Shown here: piece by piece, positions 53,885 through 64,000 of the stretch | Position numbering within the stretch: position 1 is the stretch's first letter | Layout of the letters: every line of letters begins with the position of its first letter | Assembly: GCA_947502645.1 (NCBI GenBank) | Contig: CANNAD010000003.1 | Span: 489,676 to 553,675 of the forward strand | Length of the DNA: 64,000 nt | Source: an uncultured Micrococcaceae bacterium | GTDB lineage: Bacteria > Actinomycetota > Actinomycetes > Actinomycetales > Micrococcaceae | Reading direction: 5' to 3' | Made by a program: the position numbers and the translations under genes | Notes under the pieces: model-generated | Told to the model about the DNA's origin: nothing | The model's database searches: none | Seen by the model: only the letters and a program-made list of their open reading frames with translations

Positions 53885-55330
53885 GTGAGTCCAGCAGCGA
53901 GCGCACAACCTGAGTTTGGCGAGTTTGAGTTCGTCGTCGTGTCCAACCGGCTTCCGGTGGATCGGGTGACGGACGACGACGGCACCACGGGTTGGCGCCG
54001 CTCCCCCGGCGGTCTGGTGACGGCGCTGGCTCCTGTCATGGAGAAGGCGGACGGCGCCTGGGTGGGCTGGCATGGTGCTCCGGACGAGAAGTTGAAGCCG
54101 TTTCACAACAAGGGGATGCAGCTGGTCCCTGTTGAGCTGTCTTTGCGTGAGGTGGAGTTCTACTACGAGGGTTTCTCCAATGCGACGCTCTGGCCGCTCT
54201 ACCATGATGTGATTGCGCCGCCGGAGTTTCACCGTCATTGGTGGGACTCGTACCGGCGCGTCAATGAGCGGTTCGCGACGGCCGCGGCCAAAGTGGCGGC
54301 GGAGGGTGCCACGGTGTGGGTGCAGGATTATCAGCTGCAGCTGGTCCCGAAGCTCCTGCGTGAGGTCCGTCCGGATCTGAAGATCGGTTTCTTCAACCAC
54401 ATTCCGTTTCCTCCGGTGGAGATTTTTGCGCAGATGCCGTGGCGTCGGCAGGTGTTGGAGGGTCTGCTTGGTGCTGACCTGGTGGGTTTCCAGCGGACTG
54501 GGGACACCAGCAATTTCCTCCGGTGCGTTCGCCGCTATGTGGGTCATCCCATCAAGGCGCAGCAGGTGGACGTGCAGGACGACGCCGGCCGTACCCTGTA
54601 TTTCTCCCGCGCGGAGGCCTTCCCGATTTCTATCGACGTCAAACGGATTTCGGATCTGGCGGAGAACGAGGATGTCCGCGAGCGCGCCCGTCAGATCCGT
54701 CGGGAACTCGGGGATCCGAAGGTCGTGGTCCTCGGGGTGGACAGGTTGGATTACACCAAGGGCATCGGTCACCGGCTGAAGGCTTACGGCGAGCTTCTCG
54801 AAGACGGCCGCATCAAGGTGGAGAACTCGGCCCTCATCCAGGTGGCCAGCCCCAGCCGTGAACGGGTGGAACAGTACCGGATCCTCCGTGAGGAGGTGGA
54901 GGGCGCCGTCGGGCATATCAGCGGCATGTTCGACACCATGCGCAACACGGCCATCCGCTATCTGCATCACAGCTATCCCGTGGAAGAGATGGTGGCTCTG
55001 TATCTGGCGGCGGACGTCATGTTGGTGACGGCCCTGCGTGACGGGATGAACCTCGTGGCCAAGGAGTATGTGGCGGCCCGGACCAACAATCAGGGCGCCC
55101 TGGTCCTGAGTGAGTTCACGGGAGCTGCGGATCAGCTGCGGCAGGCGGTGCTGGTCAATCCGCACGATATTGACGGGCTCAAGGAAGCCATTTGCCAGGC
55201 CATTCAGATGGATCCGCAGGAGGCCAACCGTCGGATGAAGTCGATGCGCAAGCAGGTGCTGCAGAACGACGTCGAGCGCTGGTCGGAGGATTTCCTTCGC
55301 GCGCTTCAGGCCAAGGAGGATCATGTCTGA
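53885..55330 (+). CDS. otsA: Trehalose-6-phosphate synthase OtsA
   Basis: Joins UDP- or GDP-glucose to glucose-6-phosphate to give trehalose-6-phosphate (glycosyltransferase family 20, 481 residues). Motifs seen: [66 protein letters not shown] and [17 protein letters not shown] start at 53885 with GAGGGAGAA upstream. otsB follows with an 8-base overlap. Gives osmotic and desiccation protection. Confidence 0.96.
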   Translation: MSPAASAQPEFGEFEFVVVSNRLPVDRVTDDDGTTGWRRSPGGLVTALAPVMEKADGAWVGWHGAPDEKLKPFHNKGMQLVPVELSLREVEFYYEGFSNATLWPLYHDVIAPPEFHRHWWDSYRRVNERFATAAAKVAAEGATVWVQDYQLQLVPKLLREVRPDLKIGFFNHIPFPPVEIFAQMPWRRQVLEGLLGADLVGFQRTGDTSNFLRCVRRYVGHPIKAQQVDVQDDAGRTLYFSRAEAFPISIDVKRISDLAENEDVRERARQIRRELGDPKVVVLGVDRLDYTKGIGHRLKAYGELLEDGRIKVENSALIQVASPSRERVEQYRILREEVEGAVGHISGMFDTMRNTAIRYLHHSYPVEEMVALYLAADVMLVTALRDGMNLVAKEYVAARTNNQGALVLSEFTGAADQLRQAVLVNPHDIDGLKEAICQAIQMDPQEANRRMKSMRKQVLQNDVERWSEDFLRALQAKEDHV

Positions 55331-56126
55331 GTCTGGTCAGGATCTGCCCGACGATGTGCGGGAGGCTCTCGTTGACCTCGCGGCGACGCCCACTCTTCTG
55401 GTGGCGCTCGATTTCGACGGCGTGCTCGCGCCGCTGGTAGATCATGCGGAAGACTCGCGCCCGCTTCCCCGGTCTGCTGCGGCCGTGAAAGTACTCGCGG
55501 GTTTACCGCGGACGACGACGGCCTTCATCTCCGGCCGCGCGCTCGGCAGTCTTCGTCAGGTCGCATCCCCGGAGGCAGAGACGTTGCTGATCGGCAGTCA
55601 TGGCGCGGAGACCTGGACCGGGCCTGACGCTCCGGCACTGGAACTTGAACCCGGGCAGGCTTCGGCGCTGGAGCAGGCCACCGCCGTCGTCGATTCAGTC
55701 GCTGCCTCCCATGAGGGGACGTCCGCGGAGTACAAGCCTGCCGGCGTCGTCCTTCATACCCGCCTTGCCGCTCCCGAGGTTGCTGAGGCCGCAGTCCGCG
55801 AGGCTCGTGCGCAGCTGGGTCACATTCAGGGGCTGCACCTCAGCGATGGCAAATCTGTCCTGGAAGTATCTGTGGTCAAGGCAGACAAGGGCCAGGGGCT
55901 TGGACAGTTGCGGTCCTTGACCGGCGCGACGGCGGCCCTGTTTGCGGGCGACGACGTCACCGATGAGTTCGCTTTCCGTGCGCTCGAACCCCAGGACGTC
56001 GGGATCAAGGTTGGGCCAGGGGACACTGCAGCCCGGTTCCGTGTGGGCACGCCGGAGACTTTCGCACTGGTGCTGGAAGAGTTGGCACATCTGCGTGCAA
56101 ACGCCCCCTCGAAGGGTGACGCGTGA
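55323..56126 (+). CDS. otsB: Trehalose-6-phosphate phosphatase OtsB
   Basis: Removes the phosphate from the OtsA product. The 267-residue HAD-family protein has the nucleophile motif LVALDFDGVLAPLV (about 24-37), SGRALGSLRQV, a Lys in the DKGQGLGQL segment and the C-terminal FAGDDVTDEFAFRAL. Starts inside the last codons of otsA, so the two are translationally coupled. Confidence 0.95.
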   Translation: MSESGQDLPDDVREALVDLAATPTLLVALDFDGVLAPLVDHAEDSRPLPRSAAAVKVLAGLPRTTTAFISGRALGSLRQVASPEAETLLIGSHGAETWTGPDAPALELEPGQASALEQATAVVDSVAASHEGTSAEYKPAGVVLHTRLAAPEVAEAAVREARAQLGHIQGLHLSDGKSVLEVSVVKADKGQGLGQLRSLTGATAALFAGDDVTDEFAFRALEPQDVGIKVGPGDTAARFRVGTPETFALVLEELAHLRANAPSKGDA

Positions 56127-56190
56127 CATACTGAATACTTCCATTCACTACGGATCGTCGGGCACGTACCTGCCCGTGAAGGGACATATT

Positions 56191-57279
<1,089 letters not shown>

Positions 57280-57315
57280 AGGGCGCGGCGCGGACACGAG
57301 GAAGGGATCGGTGGC

Positions 57316-58692
57316 ATGACGGGACAGGATGCCAGCTGGACTGACGAGCCCACCGATTACGATGAGCAGGGAAAGCTCCGCCGCTCTCGTGAGGAACCTC
57401 GTGGCCGCAGCTCCCTCGGGTCGCTCAACATCACGGCGGCCAGTACTGATGCAGCGCTGTTGGAACTGCCGTGGGATGTGGCTCTGGAGGAATGGCCGGC
57501 AGCGAATCTCGCGGCTCTCCCCCGCGGCATCTCACGGCATATTGTTCGCTTCGCGCACCTGAGCGGCGCCGTGATAGCGATCAAGGAAACGGGCGAACAC
57601 ATTGCCCGCCATGAGTATCACATGCTGCGCAAGCTCCAGCGGCTGGATATTCCGTGTGTGGAACCGGTAGCCGTCATCACTGGCAGGCGAACACCCGATG
57701 GCGCTGAGCTGGACCCTGTACTGGTCACACGCCATCTGAAGTTTTCACTGCCGTACAGGGCTGTCTTTTCACAGATGCTCCGGCGCAAAACCCTCACCCG
57801 GCTCATTGATGCCCAGGCCCTATTGCTGGTGCAGCTGCATCTCATCGGCTTCTACTGGGGCGACGTCTCCCTCTCGAACACCCTGTTCCGCCGGGATGCC
57901 GGTGCTTTCGCCGCTTACCTGGTGGACGCCGAAACGGGTGAGCTCTATCCCTCCCTGTCCGAGGGCCAGCGCGAATACGATCTAGAGATCGCCAGAGTGA
58001 ATATTGCCGGCGAGCTCATGGACCTCCTGGAAGGCGGTCTGATCGAGGAGAACGTCGATCCCGTGGCCACGAGTGAGCTGATCATGGACAGTTACCGCGG
58101 GCTATGGGAGGAACTAACGCGCAAGGAGTCCTTCGACCCTGAAGCCCGCTGGCGTGTTGCCGAGAGGATCCGGCGCCTCAATGAGCTGGGGTTCGACGTT
58201 GAGGAATACGCCATTGAGACCACCCCGGACGGCTCGCAGGTGCAGCTCCAACCCAAAGTAATCGACGCCGGTCACCACTCACGCCGGCTCATGCAGCTCA
58301 CGGGACTGGACGCCCAGGAAAATCAGGCACGCAGACTCCTCGCGGACCTCGATTCCTACCGGCATGACACCATGCCGCACGTTGACGAGGCCATCGGTGC
58401 GCATTCGTGGTTGATGCACATTTTCGAACCGATTGTCCGTTCCATTCCCCGGGATCTCGCCGGAAAACTTGAACCGGCCGAAGTAGTTCACCAGGTACTG
58501 GAGCACCGCTGGTACATCTCTGAGCAGCAGAATCGCAACGTGCCGTTGGCGGAAACCGTCCAGTCGTACATGAATTCAGTGTTGAGACATCGCCGAGACG
58601 AGGCCGCGATCATGCTGAACCCCGACACCTGCACGCTGAAGAACCTCGAAGGCGGAGCGGCTGACGGCCAGGACGGCAACGGCACATCCTGA
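57316..58692 (+). CDS. DUF4032 protein with kinase-like core
   Basis: A 458-residue cytoplasmic protein. Residues about 70-220 look like a protein- or Kdo-kinase-type fold (IAIKETGEHIARHEYHMLRKLQ, then LLLVQLHLIGFYWGDVSLSNTLF and the YLVDAETGELY metal-binding turn). A C-terminal half matching DUF4032 follows. A phosphotransferase role is inferred from the motifs. It is 36 bases downstream of the sugar ATPase, so probably the last gene of the otsA operon. Confidence 0.8.
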   Translation: MTGQDASWTDEPTDYDEQGKLRRSREEPRGRSSLGSLNITAASTDAALLELPWDVALEEWPAANLAALPRGISRHIVRFAHLSGAVIAIKETGEHIARHEYHMLRKLQRLDIPCVEPVAVITGRRTPDGAELDPVLVTRHLKFSLPYRAVFSQMLRRKTLTRLIDAQALLLVQLHLIGFYWGDVSLSNTLFRRDAGAFAAYLVDAETGELYPSLSEGQREYDLEIARVNIAGELMDLLEGGLIEENVDPVATSELIMDSYRGLWEELTRKESFDPEARWRVAERIRRLNELGFDVEEYAIETTPDGSQVQLQPKVIDAGHHSRRLMQLTGLDAQENQARRLLADLDSYRHDTMPHVDEAIGAHSWLMHIFEPIVRSIPRDLAGKLEPAEVVHQVLEHRWYISEQQNRNVPLAETVQSYMNSVLRHRRDEAAIMLNPDTCTLKNLEGGAADGQDGNGTS

Positions 58693-58721
58693 ACCGGCTG
58701 ACCAGTCGGGCTGAAACACGT

Positions 58722-58750
58722 GTGGGCCGCACCAAAAGGGTGCAGCCCAC
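58722..58750. terminator. Terminator between convergent DUF4032 and DUF4190 genes
   Basis: Arms GTGGGCCGCACC and GGTGCAGCCCAC with an A-rich loop and one mismatch. It lies 30 bases after the plus-strand gene and 13 bases after the minus-strand one, so it probably serves both. Confidence 0.8.
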
Positions 58751-58763
58751 ATCAGTGACGATA

Positions 58764-59186
58764 TTACTGGCCCAGAACGTCCGAGCAGTCGATGGTCGCG
58801 CCCTTGTAGTCCTGCGGGCCGGGTCCGGCGGTCTGGCAGAACTCGATGAGGTCACCAGCTGCACCAACAGCCAGGACACCGACGACAATAATGCCAATAC
58901 CGACAAGTACGCCGATAGCGCCGACGATGATACCGGCCAGCGCCACACCGTTGCTCATACCGGCTTTTTTGGACTTGCTCAGAGCAACGATGCTGAGGAT
59001 CAATCCCACGAGGGAGATCGGCACGATGATGGAGCAGACCAAACCGATGATGCCCATGGTCTTGCCGGGATTTTCCTGCGGCGCACCGGAGTAGTTGTTC
59101 GATTGTTCAGAGGGGTAGGCCTGTCCTGCCCCGTATGCCGGCTGATTTCCCTGCTGGCCGTACTGGCCGGGAGTGTTGTCGGACAT
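58764..59186 (-). CDS. DUF4190 membrane protein
   Basis: A 140-residue protein: a Gln/Gly/Pro/Tyr-rich N-terminal 40 residues, then two hydrophobic segments (about 43-65 and 77-108) and a short C-terminal tail with two cysteines (FCQTAGPG, DCSDVLGQ) that may pair. The pattern GIIGLVCSIIVPISLVGLILSIVALSKSKKAG is typical of DUF4190. Role unknown. Starts at ATG 59186 (GGGGAAC upstream). Between this gene and 59434 there is only a short ATGAC-N4-GTCAT palindrome at 59233-59246. Confidence 0.82.
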   Translation of the reverse strand: MSDNTPGQYGQQGNQPAYGAGQAYPSEQSNNYSGAPQENPGKTMGIIGLVCSIIVPISLVGLILSIVALSKSKKAGMSNGVALAGIIVGAIGVLVGIGIIVVGVLAVGAAGDLIEFCQTAGPGPQDYKGATIDCSDVLGQ

Positions 59187-59433
59187 GAGTGTAGTTCCCC
59201 GTTTCACGTTGGAAGTGTGCCGCTGTACGCAGCGATGACTTATGTCATTCTATCGTGTTATTCGTCGCATCCAGCACCTGAATCTGGGGAGAACTCCCCT
59301 ATTTCTACGGGTATTGCGTCCAAACATGACGTCATAAAATTTCGTCGCGGATCCTTCGAACTGTCACGATAAAGTCTCTTCACTCCGGACGCGGCAGTGA
59401 GCCCCAAAAAGACTACGACCCTGAGGAAGACTC

Positions 59434-60366
59434 ATGGACCTTAAATCACTACGCCGTTTTTCTGTTCTGCCCGTGGCTGCGGCACTCATGGTGGGCCTCG
59501 CCGCGTGTGGCGGGAGCACCTCCGACGCCCCCGCTTCCAAGGGCGCCAATGCTCTTGCCGGAAGCGACCAGGAATCGCTGAACAAATACACCACTGAGGA
59601 CGTTGTGCCCCTCGATGAGATTGATCCGGCCAACCTGGGTCTCATCACCGAGGGAACCCTGCGCGTCGGCACGCTCTCCGACGCCCCGCCGAATATTTTC
59701 ATTGACAAGTCCGGCAAGTTCACCGGTTTCGACAACGAGCTTCTGCGCGCCATCGGCGAAAAACTGGATCTGGAGGTTGAGTTCGCGTCCACGGACTTCT
59801 CCTCGCTGTTGGCACAGGTGCAGAACAAGCAGTTCGACGTCGGATCCTCCTCCATCTCGACCACTGATGCGCGCCGGGAAAATGTTGGTTTCACGAACGG
59901 TTATGACTTTGGCTACATGGCTGTTGTGACGAGGTCGGACTCAGACGTCAAAACGTTCAAGGACCTCAAGGACGGGATGCGGATTGGCGTTGTGCAGGGC
60001 ACGGTGCAGGATGACTATGTCACCAATACGCTCGGTCTGGAACCAGTGCGTTTCAACGACTACAACACCGTGTACTCGAACGTGCGCAACGGACAGATCA
60101 ATGCGTGGGTAGCCCCATCGCAGCAGGCCGAGGGTCAGGTCAAGGAGGGCGATGACACGGTCATCGCCGAGTCCGTCATCAACACGGAGAACTTCACGGC
60201 GTACGCAGTCAATAGTGATAATCAGGCACTCCTGGACGCGTTGAATGCGGGCCTTGATGCCGTGGTTGAAGACGGCACCTGGAACGAACTGGTCGAAGAG
60301 TGGTACCCGGACCGCGAAGTCCCGCAGGACTGGGCGCCGGGCAGCCAAGCCGTGAAACTACCGTAG
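59434..60366 (+). CDS. Amino-acid ABC transporter substrate-binding lipoprotein
   Basis: A 310-residue periplasmic-binding-protein homologue held to the membrane as a lipoprotein (lipobox LAAC, Cys25). The mature part follows the SBP_bac_3 pattern: LRVGTLSDAPPNIFID, GFDNELLRAIGEKL, DVGSSSISTTDARRENVGFTNGY. Ligand is likely a polar or basic amino acid or a related metabolite. First gene of a complete three-gene importer; permease 12 bases downstream. Confidence 0.92.
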   Translation: MDLKSLRRFSVLPVAAALMVGLAACGGSTSDAPASKGANALAGSDQESLNKYTTEDVVPLDEIDPANLGLITEGTLRVGTLSDAPPNIFIDKSGKFTGFDNELLRAIGEKLDLEVEFASTDFSSLLAQVQNKQFDVGSSSISTTDARRENVGFTNGYDFGYMAVVTRSDSDVKTFKDLKDGMRIGVVQGTVQDDYVTNTLGLEPVRFNDYNTVYSNVRNGQINAWVAPSQQAEGQVKEGDDTVIAESVINTENFTAYAVNSDNQALLDALNAGLDAVVEDGTWNELVEEWYPDREVPQDWAPGSQAVKLP

Positions 60367-60378
60367 GACGCACACCGT

Positions 60379-61143
60379 ATGGATTTGCTTGATCAGCTCG
60401 CCGAAACGTTCTTTTCCTGGGACGCCATGGTTGCCATCGTGCCGGATCTGCTCACCGTGGGCCTGCCCAACACCCTGTTGCTCGCTGGAGCATCCGGGGT
60501 GTTGGGCTGTGTCCTGGGCATGATTCTGGCCGTGATGGGTATCTCCCGAAACCCGATCATGCGCTGGAGCGCGCGGATTTACACGGACGTGTTCCGTGGG
60601 CTCCCTGCCGTGGTGACCATCCTGCTGATAGGCATCGGGTTGGGGCCGGTGGTCCGCGAACTCACGGGCAGTACCAATCCTTATCCATTGGGTATCTTTG
60701 CCCTGTCGCTAATGGCCGCTGCATATATAGGTGAAATATTCCGGTCCGGTATCCAGAGTGTTGAATCGGGGCAGATGGAAGCTTCCCGCGCCCTCGGTTT
60801 CAGCTATGGGTCCTCGATGCGGTTGGTAGTGGTACCGCAGGGTATCCGGCGGGTCCTGCCTGCGCTGGTCAACCAGTTCATCTCGCTGATCAAGGATTCG
60901 TCGCTCATCTACTTCCTGGGGCTGCTCGCCAGCCAACGCGAAATCTTCCGCGTTGGCAACGATGCTGCAGGTAATACCGGCAACCTGTCTCCCCTGGTCG
61001 CTGCAGCGATTCTCTACCTCATCCTCACCATTCCGTTGACCCATCTGGTGAACTTCATCGACCACCGCCTGCGAACGGGCAAGCCGGAGACAACCACAGC
61101 CATCGAAGAATCCCCCTTCGCACGAGAGGGCGCCAGCTCATGA
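60379..61143 (+). CDS. Amino-acid ABC transporter permease (His/Glu/Gln/Arg type)
   Basis: A 254-residue membrane protein with about five helices, of the HisMQ/GlnP family. The conserved permease loop is [30 protein letters not shown] (pieces), the site that contacts the ATPase. It carries the N-terminal [20 protein letters not shown] of the family. A single permease gene implies a homodimer. Starts after the binding protein and overlaps the ATPase gene by 4 bases. Confidence 0.92.
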   Translation: MDLLDQLAETFFSWDAMVAIVPDLLTVGLPNTLLLAGASGVLGCVLGMILAVMGISRNPIMRWSARIYTDVFRGLPAVVTILLIGIGLGPVVRELTGSTNPYPLGIFALSLMAAAYIGEIFRSGIQSVESGQMEASRALGFSYGSSMRLVVVPQGIRRVLPALVNQFISLIKDSSLIYFLGLLASQREIFRVGNDAAGNTGNLSPLVAAAILYLILTIPLTHLVNFIDHRLRTGKPETTTAIEESPFAREGASS

Positions 61144-61877
61144 GTACTTTCACATCAGGAACTCTTACAGGCCGTGAGTTGCACCTCTCATTCGGAACAA
61201 ACCATGTTCTACGCGGCATTAACCTGCACGTGGAAAAGGGTTCGACGGCTTCGGTCATCGGCCCTTCCGGCTCGGGGAAATCCACCCTTCTTCGGGTGCT
61301 GAACCGTCTCATTGAACCTGATTCGGGTGATGTCCTACTCGATGGACGGTCCGTGCTGAAGGACAACCCGGATGAGCTGCGGCAACGTATCGGCATGGTC
61401 TTTCAGCAGTTCAACCTTTTCCCGCACAAGACAGTGCTGGACAATGTGGCGCTGGCACCCCGAAAGCTCCTCAAGTTATCAGCCGACCAAGCCAGAGAGG
61501 AAGCTCTGGCGCAGCTGGAGCTGGTCGGGCTGAAGCACAAGGCGTCCGCCCGACCCGCGAACTTGTCAGGCGGTCAGCAGCAGCGTGTCGCCATTGCCCG
61601 TGCGCTTGCCATGCGCCCGGAGGTCATGTTCTTTGACGAAGCCACCTCCGCGCTGGACCCTGAATTGGTGAAGGGTGTCCTGGGGCTCATGGCCGACCTC
61701 GCGGGTTCAGGCATGACCATGGTCGTCGTCACCCATGAGATGGGTTTCGCCCGCAATGTATCGGACACTGTGACGTTCATGGATGCTGGCGTCGTCGTCG
61801 AAACCGGCCCTCCAGCACAGATCTTCGACAACCCAACCACCCCGCGCTTACAGGATTTCCTGGCTGACGTCCTCTAG
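61140..61877 (+). CDS. Amino-acid ABC transporter ATPase (GlnQ/HisP type)
   Basis: A 245-residue ATPase. Walker [13 protein letters not shown] (about 41-52), Q-loop [16 protein letters not shown], signature [17 protein letters not shown], Walker [15 protein letters not shown] and the switch histidine in VVTHEMGFA are all intact. Overlaps the permease gene by 4 bases and converges with the GlcD-type gene over 30 bases. Confidence 0.95.
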   Translation: MSTFTSGTLTGRELHLSFGTNHVLRGINLHVEKGSTASVIGPSGSGKSTLLRVLNRLIEPDSGDVLLDGRSVLKDNPDELRQRIGMVFQQFNLFPHKTVLDNVALAPRKLLKLSADQAREEALAQLELVGLKHKASARPANLSGGQQQRVAIARALAMRPEVMFFDEATSALDPELVKGVLGLMADLAGSGMTMVVVTHEMGFARNVSDTVTFMDAGVVVETGPPAQIFDNPTTPRLQDFLADVL

Positions 61878-63278
61878 AGGGACACCAATATCAGCTACGC
61901 CGCCGGCTGGCGGTAGGGCTTTCCCTGGGTTGAGGATGTTCAACGGGTCAAAGATCTGTTTGATCCTGCGCTGGATGGTGAGCACCTCCTCCTGCTGCTC
62001 CCAGGACAGCCAGCGCAGCTTGTATTGCCCGACGCCGTGCTCTCCGGTGATCGTGCCGCCACAATCGAGTGCCGCCCGAACCGACTCATCGAGCGCCGCG
62101 TCCAGCCGGCCCATACCTGCTGCACCCTCGCTGGTGCTGATCCAGAACGTGGGGTGGAGGTTCCCGTCACCGGCATGAGCAACCACCTTGAGCCGTACCT
62201 GATGCTTGTGCGCCAGATCGTGAAGTGTCGCGATGTAGTCGACCAGCCGGGACCGCGGAACGGCCACGTCCTCACCCACCCGGTACTCATCTTCGACGGC
62301 GTCTCCCCTGCTGTGCCTGCGAAGATCCAGCAGTCGGGCAGCTTCGTCTGCGCCTTCGGAGGACACCGTTCCGCCCAACCCTGCAAGAACATCACGCACG
62401 ACGTCGGCCTCCGCCTGAGCACCGTACCCGTCAGTCTGGATGAGCAGCAGCGCGCCACCTCTCGTCGCGAGGTCCGATCCGTGCACACTATCGAGCGCCT
62501 CGAGCGTTGTTCCGTCGAGCAGCTCCATAATTGCGGGTTGCACCCGGGCCGCTCCAACCGCGTGCACGCCAGCAGCCGCAGCAGCCAGATCCGGGAAGAA
62601 CGCCGCTATGGTGCGTGCGTCAACTGGCAGGTACCGAAGCCTCACAGTAATACCGACCACAATCCCGAGAGTCCCCTCGGAGCCGACCATCAATGCCGTC
62701 AGGTCATAGCCGGCTACACCTTTAAAGGTCTCGTGCCCGCTATGAAGCAGGGTGCCATCGGCAAGGACAACATCGAGGGCCAGCACGGAGTCGCGGGTCA
62801 CCCCATATTTCGCACAGCGCAGCCCACCGGCGTTGGTTGCCACGTTGCCACCGATGGTGGAGACCCGATAGCTCGCTGGATCCGGCGCGTACATCAGCCC
62901 GTGAGGCTCGACGGCGGCGTTCAGGTCCGCGTTGATGACCCCAGGCTCGACGACTGCCACCTCGTCCTGGGCCCGAACGTCCAGAATCCGGTTCATCCGT
63001 TCGAGGCTGAGAACTGTGCAGCCCGTGGTAGCGTGCGCTCCCCCGGAGACTCCTGTTCCGGCTCCACGGGTCACGACTGCGATCCGGTGCCGCGTCGCCC
63101 ATCTCATGACCGTCTGAACCTGACTCACGTTCTCGGCCCAGACGACGACGTCGGGCTGGACCAGTTCCATGACGGGACCTTGGTCACGGGCATAGGGTGC
63201 GGTCTTCAGTGTGTCCGTTGTATAGGCGATCGACGGATCTTCGGCCGTCAGTTCGTGAAGAGTCTCTTGGGCGATCAA
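61848..63278 (-). CDS. GlcD-type FAD-linked oxidase (glycolate/D-lactate dehydrogenase-like)
   Basis: A 476-residue flavoprotein. FAD_binding_4 domain: [37 protein letters not shown] and [20 protein letters not shown]-terminal FAD-oxidase domain ends with [15 protein letters not shown], the His motif of this family, and [11 protein letters not shown]. Oxidises a 2-hydroxy acid in known relatives; which one is not clear. No GlcE or GlcF subunits are adjacent. Overlaps the SRPBCC gene upstream by 4 bases. Confidence 0.9.
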   Translation of the reverse strand: MIAQETLHELTAEDPSIAYTTDTLKTAPYARDQGPVMELVQPDVVVWAENVSQVQTVMRWATRHRIAVVTRGAGTGVSGGAHATTGCTVLSLERMNRILDVRAQDEVAVVEPGVINADLNAAVEPHGLMYAPDPASYRVSTIGGNVATNAGGLRCAKYGVTRDSVLALDVVLADGTLLHSGHETFKGVAGYDLTALMVGSEGTLGIVVGITVRLRYLPVDARTIAAFFPDLAAAAAGVHAVGAARVQPAIMELLDGTTLEALDSVHGSDLATRGGALLLIQTDGYGAQAEADVVRDVLAGLGGTVSSEGADEAARLLDLRRHSRGDAVEDEYRVGEDVAVPRSRLVDYIATLHDLAHKHQVRLKVVAHAGDGNLHPTFWISTSEGAAGMGRLDAALDESVRAALDCGGTITGEHGVGQYKLRWLSWEQQEEVLTIQRRIKQIFDPLNILNPGKALPPAGGVADIGVPLEDVSQEIL

Positions 63279-63808
63279 GGGTGTCCCCCGCTCGCGGCCG
63301 TGCCCATGAACCGTGAGTAGGAATCCAGTGCGTCGGTCCAGCCGTTGAACGCGCGCGACTGTTCAATGCCGTCCGGGCCGGATAACCAGCCGTCGTGTAT
63401 GACGGTGATCCGCGTGCCTACGGCGTCGTCCTCGAAGCTGATCCGCACTCGCGAGGGGCTGGACGTTTCCCAGCCCAGGGTCCAGTCGAGCTCGATGCTC
63501 TCTCGCGGCTCGATGCTGGCTACGCGGGCCCATTCGTAGTGATCGCCGGCGTCGCTTTCTTCGCTCAAGGTCGCGCTGGTGAGCTCTACATGAGTTCCCT
63601 GACCGAAGCGTGTGTGTTCTGCCGGCCACCAGAGGTGGATGTATTCTGTGAACCCTTCCCACGCCTGTTCCCGTGCAGGTGCAACGCGCCCTGTGGCTCT
63701 GCGCTCTTCTGGAGGCTGGGAGCCTGTGCCGTCTTGGCGCCGTCCACGGCTGGCCTTGGCTGCGTCCCGTATCCGGTCGGGTACCGCGTGCGAAAACAGG
63801 TCACTCAT
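63275..63808 (-). CDS. SRPBCC-domain (AHSA1-like) protein
   Basis: A 177-residue protein. A short basic N-terminus leads to an SRPBCC/Bet v1-like lipid- or ligand-binding fold (EYIHLWWPAEHTRFGQGTHV, ELDWTLG, VRISFEDDAVGTRITVIHDGW). The ligand is unknown. It is the first gene of a two-gene unit with the GlcD-type oxidase (ATGA overlap). Confidence 0.78.
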   Translation of the reverse strand: MSDLFSHAVPDRIRDAAKASRGRRQDGTGSQPPEERRATGRVAPAREQAWEGFTEYIHLWWPAEHTRFGQGTHVELTSATLSEESDAGDHYEWARVASIEPRESIELDWTLGWETSSPSRVRISFEDDAVGTRITVIHDGWLSGPDGIEQSRAFNGWTDALDSYSRFMGTAASGGHP

Positions 63809-63946
63809 GGTTCACACTTTACCCCCGGCCCCGTTTGCGGGTGGCGGTAGCGGGTCGCCCTGTATGGGCGTGAGGCGCACTGCCAATTCGCCGCCTGATG
63901 GATCCGTTTCGGTTGTGGGTTGTGTGGTTTGGGTTGTTAAGTGGGT

Positions 63947-63976
63947 CAGGCCCCGCACCGTGTGGTGTGGGGCCTG
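63947..63976. terminator. Terminator-like hairpin at the window edge
   Basis: CAGGCCCC-GCACC and GGTGT-GGGGCCTG pair around a 4-base loop, one G-T pair included. It probably ends a gene beyond the window. In the rest of 63809-64000 I see no gene. Confidence 0.55.
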
Positions 63977-64000
63977 TACCTGTGGTTGTGTCCGGCGGTG

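Noticed and set aside
53834..55324. 496-codon open frame antisense to otsA
   Set aside because: Runs in mirror phase to otsA, whose motifs are unmistakable. High GC makes antisense frames stay open; the protein has no known motif.
62025..63320. 431-codon open frame antisense to the GlcD-type gene
   Set aside because: Shadow of a gene with clear FAD motifs on the other strand.

Overview
The window comes from a high-GC actinobacterium, most likely a member of the Micrococcaceae (Arthrobacter and relatives). This rests on base composition, the many GTG, TTG and ATGA-coupled starts, and gene content: DUF3027 next to a cold-shock protein, DUF3263 next to a LytR_C protein, a bacterial XPB helicase pair, a CIRCE-controlled groEL without groES, and two FemX-type peptidoglycan-branching enzymes. 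No sequence search was run; family calls come from reading motifs.

Layout. 1-6320 (minus) is a narGHJI respiratory nitrate reductase operon, cut in narI by the window edge, with a divergent TehA/SLAC1-type channel at 6530-7618. 7599-10198 (minus) is an HNH endonuclease plus molybdenum-cofactor operon (mobA, DUF6457, moeA) that suits the Mo enzyme beside it. 10390-13306 (minus) holds three exported cell-wall proteins, two NlpC/P60-type and one M23; two of the three leaders are c-di-AMP (ydaO/yuaA) riboswitches. 13373-22029 has a DtxR-type regulator, serC, an MFS exporter, DUF3027 plus a cold-shock protein, and the helicase-associated/XPB pair. 22084-24656 is a PhoP/PhoR-like two-component system followed by an orphan WXG100 protein. 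Two small orphan genes follow, then groEL with two tandem CIRCE operators.

27760-33389 is the most suggestive block: an alkyl-DHAP-synthase (AGPS) homologue and an SDR reductase, divergent from a TetR regulator, glycerol-3-phosphate dehydrogenase and a lipid kinase. A 23-bp palindrome covers both divergent start codons. Together they read as a glycerol-ether-lipid-like module under one repressor.

33380-46123 carries LytR_C, DUF3263, uracil-DNA glycosylase, a ThrE exporter, two FemX-like transferases, a very acidic protein, a truncated globin with a palindrome-rich divergent promoter, a large DUF6541 membrane protein, a methyltransferase, lipoproteins, a PNPOx-like protein and a YetF/DUF421 protein. 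46190-51211 (minus) is a defence/stress island: mcrBC-type restriction genes followed by hipBA, ending near a tRNA-Thr(UGU) gene. 51737-64000 has a membrane-anchored DsbA-like protein, an aldo/keto reductase, the otsA-otsB trehalose genes followed by a UgpC/MsmK-type ATPase and a DUF4032 protein, a complete polar amino-acid ABC transporter, and a GlcD-type flavin oxidase with an SRPBCC protein.

There are no transposases, phage genes, CRISPR arrays or rRNA genes. One tRNA gene was found.
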